Shown here: positions 8,974 through 17,853 of the stretch, one piece after another
Layout of the letters: each line of letters begins with the position of its first letter
Position numbering within the stretch: position 1 is the first letter of the stretch
Origin: Odontocerum albicorne
Taxonomy: Eukaryota > Arthropoda > Insecta > Trichoptera > Odontoceridae
Direction: 5' to 3'
Assembly: GCA_949825065.1 (NCBI GenBank)
Contig: OX463838.1
Span: 2,086,251-2,150,250 of the forward strand
Length of the DNA stretch: 64,000 bases
Notes under the pieces: model-generated
What the model was told of the DNA's origin: nothing
The model's input: only the letters and a program-made list of their open reading frames with translations
Databases searched by the model: none
Position numbers and translations under genes: made by a program

Positions 8974-10605
8974 CTGTATTATTATTATCATCATCATCAT
9001 CATCATCAATGGCACTACAGCCCATTGTGGGCCCCGGCCTCCTCCAGCAGTCGTTGCCATTCCCCCCTATCCTGGGATGCACTCCTCCAGCCCCTGATGC
9101 CAATCACGTTTGCATCATTCTGCACCCCATCCATCCACCTAAGCTTTGGTCTGCCCACGCTACGTCTTCCTTGGGGCTTGGAAAAGAGTACTTTGTTAGG
9201 CATTTCCTCTTCTCCCATTCTTGCTACATGCCCCGCACAACGTAGCCTCCCAATTTTGATGTGTTTTATAATGTTGGGCTCTTTGTATATGCTGTATAAC
9301 TCCTCATTATATCTCACTCTCCAAGATCCATTTTCCTGTATGGGTCCGAATATTTTTCTGAGTATTTTTCTTTCAAATATTAGAAGGGAAGATTCGTCCT
9401 TCTTACTCAATACCCAGCATTCAGACCCATATGTGAGGACAGGTCGTAGCAGTGTCTTATAAATGGTAAGTTTTGTCCTTCTGGACAACAACCGAGATAT
9501 AAGGTGTTTTCTCAGACCAAAGAAGCATCTATTTGCCATGAATATTCGACGTTTAATCTCGATAGATGCATCATTAACACTTGTCACTATGGATCCCAGG
9601 TAGGTGAAGGTGTTTACACGTTCTATTGTATGAGAACTTATATTAATCGTGGTAGGTGTCTGGTTATTACGGGGTGCTTTAGTGGCTATCATATATTTGG
9701 TCTTATCGGAGTTGATGCGAAGTCCCATTCTGTTTGCGGCCCTCTCCAACTGAACAAATGTCTCCATCATTGCTTGTGGGGATCTACCAATAATGTCAAT
9801 ATCATCCGCGTAGCCCAGTATTTGGCTTGATTTGTAGAAAATTGACCCATTTGTCTGTACTCCGGATTCTCTTACACACTTCTCTAGAGCCATATTAAAA
9901 AGTAGACAAGCTAGTGCGTCTCCTTGACGCAGTCCATTCATTGTGTAAAATGGTTCTGAGATATCATTCTGAATCCGGACTCTACATTGTGATTGGTTCA
10001 TAGTGAGTCTAACCATCCTTATGAGCTTGTTAGGAATACCCAAGTCCTTCATGGCCGCATAGAGTTGAGAGCGGTTAATGCTGTCATATGCAGCTTTGAA
10101 ATCGATAAAGAGGTGGTGTGTATCGACATTATACTCTAGGGTTTTTTCCAATATTTGACGGAGAGTGAACATCTGATCTATAGTGGATCTCCCCGGACGA
10201 AATCCGCTTTGATATTGGCCTACCAGGTTTTCAGCGTACGGCAGCAATCTTGAGAACAGGACACCGGCAAAGACCTTATATGATGCATTCAGTAGGGTAA
10301 TTCCTCGATAGTTGGCACATTGCATTGTATCACCCTTTTTGTGGAGTGGGCATATGATTCCAGTCCTCCAATCGTCTGGTACAGTTTCTGAGTCCCATGT
10401 TTTCTCCACGACGGTATGGATCATAGCGGTTAGTTCAGTTCCTCCGTACTTAAGTAACTCACCAGGGATATCGTCATGTCCTGGAGACTTATTATTTTTG
10501 AGGTTTTTTATGGCTGTTTTTACTTCCATTAGACATGGTGGTGGTATGTTTTCTTCGTCCTCAGCATAGGGATTCTCTGTATCAATGTCATCGGAATGGT
10601 TGTAT
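8974..10605 (-). mobile_element. 5'-truncated RTE-like LINE with trinucleotide tail
   Basis: The element reads right to left. It begins inside the coding region near 10605 and ends at 8974-9008 in a complemented (GAT)n then (AAT)n tail, as in RTE-type LINEs that end in short tandem repeats instead of poly(A). The open frame occupies most of it. No endonuclease remains. Fragments with comparable GATGAT tails lie at 25700-25965 and 46405-46840. Confidence 0.8.
9015..10529 (-). CDS. LINE reverse transcriptase, 504 codons, uninterrupted
   Basis: RNA-directed DNA polymerase of a non-LTR retrotransposon; in a full element it copies the element RNA at a nicked target. Residues 1-20 contain the NNKSPGHDDIPGELLK motif. 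Around 70-80 is ANYRGITLLNASYK, around 110 is QSGFRPGRSTIDQ, around 140-150 is LFIDFKAAYDS with the first catalytic aspartate, around 205 is NGLRQGDALACLLFN, and around 245 is the YADD box (ILGYADDIDIIG). The tail includes TYLGSIV, RPVLTYGSECW and GHVARMGEEEMPNK. The frame continues upstream of the first methionine (about NHSDDIDTENPYAEDEENIP) to 10600, so the true start is lost. The catalytic residues are present, but the missing endonuclease makes it non-autonomous. This is the best preserved protein in the window. Confidence 0.9.
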   Translation of the reverse strand: MEVKTAIKNLKNNKSPGHDDIPGELLKYGGTELTAMIHTVVEKTWDSETVPDDWRTGIICPLHKKGDTMQCANYRGITLLNASYKVFAGVLFSRLLPYAENLVGQYQSGFRPGRSTIDQMFTLRQILEKTLEYNVDTHHLFIDFKAAYDSINRSQLYAAMKDLGIPNKLIRMVRLTMNQSQCRVRIQNDISEPFYTMNGLRQGDALACLLFNMALEKCVRESGVQTNGSIFYKSSQILGYADDIDIIGRSPQAMMETFVQLERAANRMGLRINSDKTKYMIATKAPRNNQTPTTINISSHTIERVNTFTYLGSIVTSVNDASIEIKRRIFMANRCFFGLRKHLISRLLSRRTKLTIYKTLLRPVLTYGSECWVLSKKDESSLLIFERKILRKIFGPIQENGSWRVRYNEELYSIYKEPNIIKHIKIGRLRCAGHVARMGEEEMPNKVLFSKPQGRRSVGRPKLRWMDGVQNDANVIGIRGWRSASQDRGEWQRLLEEAGAHNGL

Positions 10606-10734
10606 TATTGTATTATTATTATAGTGACCCAAAAATGTATATCACACACTTTGGATGATTATAAAATCAGCACATATTGAAGTATATTGAAAATTAAAAC
10701 TCCAAATTAAAGAAGACAGATGTATATTTTTTTC

Positions 10735-11082
10735 AAGTTATTATTGCAAATGCTTTTATTGCTGACCATCCTGGTTCATGCACTGCTGATAACAACGTGG
10801 AATCGCAAATATCACGAATAATTTGTTTTAGTATTTGGGCGCATTACTTTTCAATAGCTGCTCTTATTTCATTAACTATAGTCGATTTTGTGCCATAAAC
10901 TTAATCTTTGATGATAAAAAATCCAAGCGTAAGGTCTGGGGAGTGCGAAAAGTATTCAATGCTACCTCTACGAGTACGTCCAATTCATCTGCTCGGCAAA
11001 TTTTCACCAAGATAAACCCTCACATCACGATGATAATGAGGAGATGCGCCATCTTATTTGAAATAAAAGTCATCCTTATCCC
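10735..11082 (-). pseudogene. decayed mariner/IS630-like transposase C-terminal half
   Basis: Complemented reading frames give DGASPHYHRDVRVYLGENLP and then FSHSPDLTLGFFI, the D..SPDLT..F pattern of insect IS630-type transposases. Several stops and frameshifts break the frame. The part before DGASPHY is displaced by the inserted MITE or lost. Confidence 0.65.
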
Positions 11083-11609
11083 TAAGGCCTCGGCCACACA
11101 GGTAGGAGCCTCGCTTGATGCTTAGAGCTATGCTGCGAGTTAGGCGACATCTCCTAGCGAACCAACGCACCGCATACTATCGCAATGGCCATACCGCACG
11201 CTTTACGCCACGTTGAATGACGATTAGTCACCGAGTGAATCTCCTAGCGAACAGACGTGTTAGTTAATTTTATTGTGTCATCGTGATTTTACAAGATTGC
11301 GGAAGTTTTAATAACAGCTGTGTATAAAAGGGAGCCTTTTTGGAACCCATCGAGCAAATTTTACAAAAATGTTCCTGTAATAAAATATCTTTGGAATGAA
11401 GTTGCACAGGAAGTAAATAAAGATAGTAAGTTGTAATGAAATTGGTTAGTTTTGAGAGTGGTATCGTTTATTGACTCAACCGCTCCCAAATGTCAAATGA
11501 ATTTGTGCGAAGCACTTTGGTGTGGCCAATGATGAAGTCACCTAGTATATTAGTCACGTAAAACCTAGCTTATCACTTAACAAAGCACTTTGGTGTGGCC
11601 TCGGCCTAA
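11083..11609. mobile_element. PIF/Harbinger-like MITE with TAA target duplication
   Basis: TAA at 11083-11085 and 11607-11609 flank 521 bp. Terminal repeats are GGCCTCGGCCACAC at the left and GTGTGGCCTCGGCC at the right, a 14-bp match apart from the central GAG/CTC. A 3-bp TWA duplication is characteristic of PIF/Harbinger. The motif aagcactttggtgtggcc occurs at both about 11513 and 11583, a sub-terminal duplication. It inserted into the mariner-like element, so it is younger than that. Confidence 0.7.
11295..11437 (+). pseudogene. possible MADF-type DNA-binding exon inside the Harbinger-like MITE
   Basis: The + strand frame reads KIAEVLITAVYKREPFWNPS, then KFYKNVPVIKYLWNEVAQ, then EVNKDS and a stop. 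This resembles the first half of a MADF domain (helix, aromatic W-P, then W..VA). Autonomous Harbingers encode a second MADF/Myb-type DNA-binding protein. GTAAGT at the end (about 11427) could be a 5' splice site. The homology is judged by eye only. Confidence 0.45.
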
Positions 11610-11834
11610 ACGCGTGGTATGAGGAATTACTACAAGTTCAAGTAAACGGCACGATGTAAAAGTGTGTATAGATTTTTTTGGGGCATCCTGTATAGTCACC
11701 TTCTAAAAAATGTTATGTTTTATGTAGTAAATTTATATTTAATTTCATTTCTGTTTCATGACCGTTGGCGCCAGTGGTTTAATGATTAGTGTGCTTGATA
11801 ATAATTTTAGCACCACAATTGTTACGATTTTTTC

Positions 11835-12055
11835 GAGCGCCCGCGCACTAGGCAGCCTGGCTGCGGCAGCCAATCCGACCTATGGCGGCTAATTGGATCG
11901 CGCGCACTAGGCATCCAAGAATTCCTGGCTGCGGCAGCCATTGGAACGTGTGCGCTTGCACGGCAGCCGACTGGCTGCGCGCAGCCAGAGCGAGACGAGG
12001 CTAATGTATGTGGCTGCCTCAAGTCTCCGCGCACTTGTCATAGCAGCCACACGTA
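11835..12055. other. GC-rich island of unknown origin
   Basis: Base composition jumps to well above half G+C in otherwise AT-rich DNA. The palindrome GGCTGCGGCAGCC occurs twice (about 11868-11880 and 11929-11941), cgcgcactaggca occurs twice, and cgcgcac recurs near the right end. No convincing open frame is seen. It could be an unclassified MITE or tRNA/SINE relic; function unknown. Confidence 0.45.
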
Positions 12056-12110
12056 TTTTGCGTTCCTAAACGAAATTCGCGATATTATTAAAAGTAAACA
12101 TAACATTTTT

Positions 12111-12700
12111 GTTTTGTGTACACACCTCAAAGTAAAAATCAATTTATCTTCTGGAGTTATACAAGCTCGCATACGACTATTAGTACCCATAATTGTTTTG
12201 TGTACACACCTCAAACTAATAACCAATTTATCTTCTGGAGTTATACAAGCTCGCATACGACTATTAGTACCCATAATTGTTTTGTGTCCACACCTCAAAG
12301 TAATAACCAATTTATCTTCTGGAGTTATACAAGCTCGCATACGACTATTAGTACCCATAATTGTTTTGTGTACACACCTCAAAGTAATAACCAATTTATC
12401 TTCTGGAGTTATACAAGCTCGCATACGACTATTAGTACCCATAATTGTTTTGTGTACACACCTCAAAGTAATAACCAATTTATCTTCTGGAGTTATACAA
12501 GCTCGCATACGACTATTAGTACCCATAATTGTTTTGTGTACACACCTCAAAGTAATAACCAATTTATCTTCTGGAGTTATACAAGCTCGCATACGACTAT
12601 TAGTACCCATAATTGTTTTGTGTACACACCTCAAAGTAATAACCAATTTATCTTCTGGAGTTATACAAGCTCGCATACGACTATGAGTACCCAAAATTGA
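12111..12700. repeat. tandem array, 84-bp unit, 7 copies
   Basis: The unit contains tgtgtacacacctcaaagta, ttatcttctggagttat and acgactattagtacccata. Spacing is exactly 84 bp. Because 84 is divisible by three and the unit lacks stops in three frames, long repetitive open frames appear on both strands (12038-12694 minus; 12114-12686 and 12116-12700 plus). Inter-copy differences are a few substitutions and show no codon bias, so protein coding is not supported. Confidence 0.93.
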
Positions 12701-12789
12701 GTTTCTTGTATTTTCCGAAATGTATAGAGCAAATGCCAGTGAATGGCGTGTTAGAGAAACACTAAGGAAAATATTGTTGCATCAAGTAA

Positions 12790-12955
12790 GTTCTATTTTG
12801 AAAGAAGGAAAGGAGTTGTATAAGAAAGTGTATGGACGTAAAAGATGCGAAGGGTGTGTGTCGCGACAGGAAAGTCTGACACTCTCTCCTCTTTGCCTTT
12901 CCCAACAGGGGAATGACGTGATGGTATGTATGTATATCATACTCGTAACTTGATC
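12790..12955 (+). pseudogene. LINE 3' coding tail (family 2, RTE-like)
   Basis: The frame is broken, but the order of pieces (gaaagaaggaaaggagttgt, then ggacgtaaaagatgcgaagg, then cgacaggaaagtctgacact, then ggggaatgacgtgatggta) matches the other tails at 16975, 19486 and 57695. In better copies it encodes a C-terminal pattern of arginine/tryptophan-rich residues ending in a tyrosine-proline motif. Confidence 0.7.
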
Positions 12956-13040
12956 TCGTCGACATTTTTACAGTATTGTGACTTAGCACAAGTTGTATTT
13001 TGGGTTAACTAGACAACGATTAAAAATATATTTATTATAT

Positions 13041-13390
13041 TATTTATAGTTTAGGCATTAACATTGTGGAGGTTAAAATACATTGTAGTTTGTTTTTTGT
13101 AGGCCCTAGAAATTTCTAAGTCAGTGCATCGAGATGAACATCTGGAAAACACATATATCCCAAAAATCTCCCCGCTGCTGACCGAGATCGTTTCATCCCT
13201 CCCTACCCCCTTTCCTTCACCAACAGTCCTCAACCCGAATGTTAATCGTTTGAAGCGTGTATCTCGGTACCAGTTCAAACTGAATTCAGTCATGTTTGTG
13301 CTCCCCTGAAGATAAGGTGAAAGCCTTGAAACCGGTAGGGTTATACCGTTACAAAAAAGTGAAATAAACAGTGTTTGATAAAACAATTTA
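13041..13390 (+). mobile_element. Penelope-like element, family 1, copy 3 (truncated)
   Basis: The left terminus (ttaggcattaacattgtgg) is followed directly by the C-terminal coding tail on the plus strand (ALEISKSVHRDEHLENTYIP). Then come the hammerhead-like segment (13306-13351) and the right arm ending tgaaataaacagtgtttgat. The GIY-YIG core and everything before it are deleted. Confidence 0.78.
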
Positions 13391-13745
13391 CAATATATTT
13401 ATTTATTTATTTATTTAATTAACGACACAACAGTGTCTTTATATACAAATGAACATGTGACAGGTTATAAATTACTTAAAATTATTGACAAATAATACAA
13501 CTTTATCTTAAACTAACATGAATATACAAAAAGCAGTAGAATAAATTACAGTCATCGTTTTAAAATTATTTAATAATCTTTGAGAATTTTGTGGGAATTT
13601 TATGGATATATATTGAGATATAGAAAACACATGGCCTCATTAGTGGGACGAGATGCAAGTTGCTTTGCAGAATTAAAAGCTTCACACGTGCTGATGCAGG
13701 GTTACTCAACTCCAGAGGCAAAATATTGTCCCTAATATTTGGTTT
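13391..13745 (-). mobile_element. probable LINE 3' end with ATTT-repeat tail
   Basis: Complemented, it gives a decayed frame (LELSNPASARVKLL) and then about 250 bp of 3' sequence ending in (AAAT)n at 13391-13420. It abuts the PLE end. The family was not determined. The interval 13746-14185 is AT-rich with nothing recognised. Confidence 0.4.
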
Positions 13746-14192
13746 GTATTACGTTATTTATATTAATAAAGGATTATTGTTAAGTATCCTTTGAAAAGAT
13801 AATTAGTTTTAATCTTAAAAGAGAGCGATATGTATTTAAGTCTTATAAAATGTTTTTTTAAAGAAAATTGTACATAATTATTAAAAAACAATACTTTTTA
13901 GTTCAACAGTTTAGTATTTCCACCAGTTAAATTTCTACCACGTCACATCCATTAGTTATATTGTAAAACCGGATTAATCGGGTAATCTCGCGATGGGTTT
14001 ATCTCAATTGTTTTATTGCTGGGAAGAATGAAATATTACAAAAATGTCATTAATATCTTTTTTTATGCGATAATTACCATCAAGTCAGAACAGGAAAGAT
14101 ATTATAATTTTTTTGAGACTCATAAAATTTCTATTTTATTCTTACTATTAGTAATTGCATTTGGTCCTTATACAAATAATATAGACCTAAAA

Positions 14193-14640
14193 CTGAAATA
14201 CTCCTCATCAAGACCTACGTATGGAGTATCTTGATGTACGGCTGCGAGACATGGTGCCTATCCGAAAGAGATAGACGAAGACTAGAGGCTTTTGAGATGT
14301 GGTCCTATAGAAGGAGAATTTCCTGGAGAGACCGCATCACAAATGAAGAGGTTCTCCAACGAATCGAAGGAGGAAGGCACCTGCTCAGGATCCTGTCCGA
14401 AAGGCGTGCAAGATGGATCGGTCATATAATACGACAAGGGGGCCTCTTGCATGCCATAATGGAGGGTATGACCGAGGGGACAAACTCTAGGGGTCGCCCA
14501 CGCCGAGAGTACCTGGAGGACCTGTTGGTGGACGTGCGCTGCTCAACATATACAGATTTAAAAAGAGCCGCACAGGACAGGGGGGAATGGAGGAGAAGAG
14601 TTGAAATTGCTGCAAACCAGTCTTAGGACTGCAACCATGG
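14193..14640 (+). pseudogene. LINE reverse transcriptase C-terminal region (family 3)
   Basis: The frame is open from about 14193 (EILLIKTYVWSILMYGCETW) through RLEAFEMWSYRRRISWRD, HIIRQGGLLHAIMEG and RGRPRREYLEDL to the stop after IAANQS at 14626. This is the tail downstream of the catalytic palm, about 140 residues long. It is 5'-truncated. A TTAA-flanked MITE begins 13 bp after its end. Confidence 0.85.
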
Positions 14641-14652
14641 AGGAGGACAAAA

Positions 14653-15597
14653 TTAACCTTTCCTTTCCTGTGCTAAAAAAACCACCCGTTCCGGTACTGT
14701 GTATTCAATACAAATGTAAAAATGAGCGATTTAAAATCGAAAAAAAAAAACATAAATATTTATAGCCAATCGCTTAAATTAATTAAATTTGAAGTCAAAA
14801 GTGATAATAATTGAAATTTAATTGCTGAAAACATGAAAAAAAAAAACATCGGACGACGTTCACAAAACGGGCGAAACGACCACCTCGGACAAAAAAAGCC
14901 CGCTGGTTACTAAGCGATAGAAGCGAGAAAACTGAAATTCTATTCTAGCGATCCCTTACACCGAAGTCGAGTGAGAATGCGACGTGAATAGCGTCGCTTC
15001 CTCACCCATAGCGGTTTTTTAGAATGAATATACCTACATAACACACTGGCACACGTTTGATTGTATTGGTGAATTTATTCCCGATTTTCACAAAATATCT
15101 CTGATGTGGCAGATAAGTGCTAATTATTTATTAATATTATTTTTTCTCATTCAACGTGTAAATGTATTACGGAGGAATACCTAAAATCTGAACCCAGTAT
15201 TTATTATATTTATAGAGATATTCAAGTTTTTAGAAACCACCTCAAACGAAAGCCCGAGAGCTCCTGAAGCGAGCGAACTGAGATTCTATTTCTAGCGTTC
15301 CCATACACCGAAGTAGAATGAGTGAGACCTGAATAGCGTCGCTTCCTCACCCATAGCGTTTTTTTAGAATGAATATACCTACGTCACACATTGGCACACG
15401 TTTGATTGTTTTAGTGAATTTATTCCCGATTTTCACAAAATATCTGATGTGGCCGATGAGTGCTAATTATTATTAATTTTTTTTCATTCTAAAGGAATAC
15501 CTAAAATCTGAACCTAGTATTTATTATATTTATAGAGATATTCAAGTTTTTAGAAACAATGTGTACTAGTTACACATCACAGGATAGGAAGGGTTAA
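14653..15597. mobile_element. TTAA-flanked MITE family A, copy 3, with internal duplication
   Basis: TTAA at 14653-14656 and 15594-15597. Terminal repeats are CCTTTCCTTTCCTGTG and, complemented, CCCTTCCTATCCTGTG. The interior contains two direct copies of about 330-350 bp (about 14880-15237 and 15238-15560), each including tcgcttcctcacccatagcg. It is 937 bp long against about 630 in copies 1 and 2. Shared landmarks with copy 5 (59433) show it is one family. Confidence 0.8.
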
Positions 15598-15939
15598 CTT
15601 ATTTTAATGTCAAGCTGAAAAATATATGGTGCGACAGTTTTTTAATTTTTTTTAACCCTTCTTTGTATAACTATTTATCCGGATTACTGTTAGGTTGCCA
15701 GACAAGTCCCATTAAGGTTGAGTTAGCTCGCGTGTAGTGAAGGAAAGATACCTTTATTTTTATCTAATCAATTACTTAAGTATAACCTGATACCACTAAT
15801 CAAGCTTTCGGACTCAATCAATGAATATTCATCACACCTCTTAGGAATCTTGAATGTACAAAAAAGATACTAAAAACCACTGTATTATATTTAATTGTAT
15901 TACACTTTCCTTATATATGGTATATAGCTGTATACTAAA

Positions 15940-16128
15940 ACCTGGCGGATTTGTTGTTATGTGACAATCTTTTTTAATAACCAGAAACGTGTAAAATAGG
16001 TTTTAATTTATAACCTGACTGGTAAAGGTTAAAAAAAAAGTATTTTAACGAGAATTTTATCCCCAACCCTCGTGTCATAAGACAGGTGTCTTACTAAAAA
16101 GGTCACGGCTATTTAGGTCTTATTGGAA
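15940..16128 (-). mobile_element. tRNA-derived SINE copy
   Basis: Complemented order: a damaged tRNA head (ccttttagtaagacacctg), box-B region, an expected central piece and a tail (ttttctggttattaaaaaag, then cgccagg). It is older than the copies at 17225 and 48748. Confidence 0.6.
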
Positions 16129-16221
16129 CCGTTTCAATTTTTTTAGTTCCATCGGAAATCAAAACTGAAACCCTTAAGTAGTAGAGACGCGTCTTAAATA
16201 ACATAATATTTATTATTATCA

Positions 16222-16390
16222 TTTGAGAATTTCTTCCAACCAACCAGAAATATTTTTAAGAGACTATAAATAAAAACCAGACTAGACTCTTAGAATAATA
16301 GAAGAATCCGGGTTCCAAGAGGAATTGAACCAGCAACCCCCGGGTCGGAAGACAAACGTCTTAATAATTTGACTATTGAGGTCAGAAGAT
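16222..16390 (-). mobile_element. tRNA-derived SINE copy
   Basis: The complement shows gacctcaatagtcaaattat, then agacgtttgtcttccgaccc, then ggttcaattcctcttggaac (box-B region), then agtctagtctggtttttatt and tttctggttggttggaagaa. The 3'-most tail is cut. Confidence 0.7.
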
Positions 16391-16394
16391 CTGT

Positions 16395-16580
16395 TCTCTA
16401 TGCTTACTCCAATAGGGATATGACGTGATGGTGATTATGTAATATTTATATAATTTCAGGCGGAAAAATACTGAAAAGAGCCGAATAAACGCTGAAGAAA
16501 TGCGTGAACTGAGAAGAATACATGGGGTGACAATGTATGATAGAATACGTAATAAAGCGATTCGTTAATATTAAAAACTT
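16395..16580 (+). pseudogene. LINE family 2 fragments, interrupted downstream
   Basis: A short family 2 tail end (16395-16445) is followed by a frame reading NAEEMRELRRIHGVTMYD, then RIRNKAIR. This is the region after the reverse transcriptase palm. It appears to resume at 16975 after an inserted reverse-strand LINE, so 16455-16580 and 16975-17215 are likely one former copy. Confidence 0.6.
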
Positions 16581-16585
16581 AAGGC

Positions 16586-16972
16586 AGATTTTTTTTTTTT
16601 TTATCCACTTTGCACGGATTTCTCCTGTTACACAAAGAGGGTTTGCTTCTAGCGTTAGGTTATTCGTTAGGAATAATATCAGCCAGGATTCTTCTCATAC
16701 TGCTAGTCGGTACCGAGAATATATCAACCGTGTCATTCAGTTGGTTCAATATCTCTATACCACGGGTGACTGAGTTTTTGGCCATGATATTCGTCCTGTA
16801 AGTTGGTATGTAGAACAGAGGGTGATTCCTTGCACGGATATATTTATTGGGTACATATAAACTTAGTGCTTCTAGAATCGCGGGACAGTTAAAGGAACCT
16901 TGGAAAACCTTTATTAGGAATATCGCAATGGATTCTTGCCTTCTTGTTTCAAGTAGATGTATTGAGTAACAC
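16586..16972 (-). pseudogene. reverse-strand LINE C-terminus with poly(A), nested in another LINE
   Basis: A run of T at 16590-16602 is the complemented poly(A) tail. Reading leftwards, the frame includes RRQESIAIFLIKVFQGSFN, CPAILEALSLYVPNKYIRA, HPLFYIPTYRTNIMAKNS and IFSVPTSSMRRILADI, ending at 16660. The HPLFYIP..RTN pattern is typical of jockey/CR1-type LINE C-termini. It is 5'-truncated to about 100 residues. Confidence 0.7.
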
Positions 16973-17215
16973 GAAGAAAAGCGCTCTGAAATGGTATGAG
17001 CATGTAAAACGAATGAATGTTGAAATACTAAAAAAAGCATATATAAAGTGCAAATGTGAGTGAAAGGCAAGAAGAGGAAGACCAAGAAAAGTATGGTTGG
17101 ATCAAAAGAATGCTATTTTGAAAGAAGCAAGCGTATTAAGCACGACAAGTCGTAGGAATAGTATGAGAAGGTGTATGGATGTGGAAGAGGCGAAATATGT
17201 ATATCGAGATAGATA
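16973..17215 (+). pseudogene. LINE family 2 C-terminal tail, continuation
   Basis: With small frame shifts it reads ALKWYEHVKRMNVEILKKAY, then GRPRKVWLDQKNAILKEAS and RRNSMRRCMDVEEAKYVYRD. This is the classic basic tail downstream of a LINE reverse transcriptase. A SINE follows within 15 bp. Confidence 0.75.
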
Positions 17216-17224
17216 AATTTGTCG

Positions 17225-17430
17225 AGATAGACGATCTTCGTGGTCTAGTTGGTAAGACGCTTGCCTCCCAGCCACGGGTTCGATTCCCGTCGGAACCTAG
17301 ATTTTTTTAAAAAGGATTCCAGTCTGGTTGTCAATTAAGGACTCTGTAACATATTTCTGGTTGGTTGGAAGATATTGCCACATGGAAAAAAGGCAAGTTG
17401 TACTATATACAACGAAAGTGTAATACAATA
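17225..17430 (+). mobile_element. tRNA-derived SINE, well preserved
   Basis: RNA polymerase III box A (TGGTCTAGTTGG, 17241-17252) and box B (GGTTCGATTCC, 17277-17287) are spaced as in a tRNA. The tRNA part is followed by the body (ggattccagtctggttgtca) and the LINE-like tail (ttctggttggttggaagata, then tgccacatgg). The tail after that (ttgtactatatacaacgaaa) also occurs, complemented, at 34010-34030. It is not a functional tRNA: it runs on past the acceptor region with no CCA-type end. Confidence 0.85.
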
Positions 17431-17853
17431 CGATACAAAAAAAACTCTGGCACTGTCGTCTCTGCCTACCCTGACAGTGAGATGGCATGTAGTTTTATAT
17501 GTACTCGTATATTATTTCACTCAGGATTTTAATAAAAACCAGTTTATCGATGTTATTTATTACTCTGGTGTATTTGAGCCATTGAAATATCTTGGAAGGC
17601 TTTCTAGGAAAACCACGCGTGTTTGCCTTCAGTTTCAATATAAACACTAACCGGGTCCTGAATACTGGGAGCCAGTGTCAACACTTCTTCGAGATTGAGG
17701 CAGAGGTCAACTTGAAGAATGTTTACAGAATTTCAAACACATCTTCGGGCAAACTTTATTTAAGTGTAATGATAAAGATAAACGAGAGGATGCTATAACT
17801 CAAGGATAGGACGTTTTAATCTACCGCAATCACTTTAGAATAATATATTATAG
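17431..17853. other. interval without recognised features
   Basis: Only short open frames with no motif. Nothing shared with other repeats was noticed. Confidence 0.4.

Larger units (their letters stand above)
10620..11694 (-). mobile_element. mariner/IS630-like element, interrupted by a MITE
   Basis: The left end TATAGTGACCCAAAAATGTA and the complemented right end TATACAGGATGCCCCAAAAA are matching terminal repeats, each starting with TA. The reverse strand between about 10735 and 11080 retains decayed transposase (see below). The Harbinger-like MITE at 11086-11606 splits it. The LINE above ends within 15 bp of the left end. Confidence 0.7.

Noticed and set aside
8974..9008. independent CAT/ATC microsatellite
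   Set aside because: It is the complemented 3' tail of the adjacent LINE.
8923..9462. 179-codon plus-strand frame
   Set aside because: It is the antisense of the LINE reverse transcriptase and its trinucleotide tail.
12038..12694. 218-codon minus-strand open frame as a gene
   Set aside because: It lies on the 84-bp tandem array and its reading frame is a consequence of unit length; equally long frames exist on the other strand.
17225..17430. functional tRNA gene
   Set aside because: Boxes A and B are present, but the sequence continues into a conserved SINE body and tail and there are many copies.
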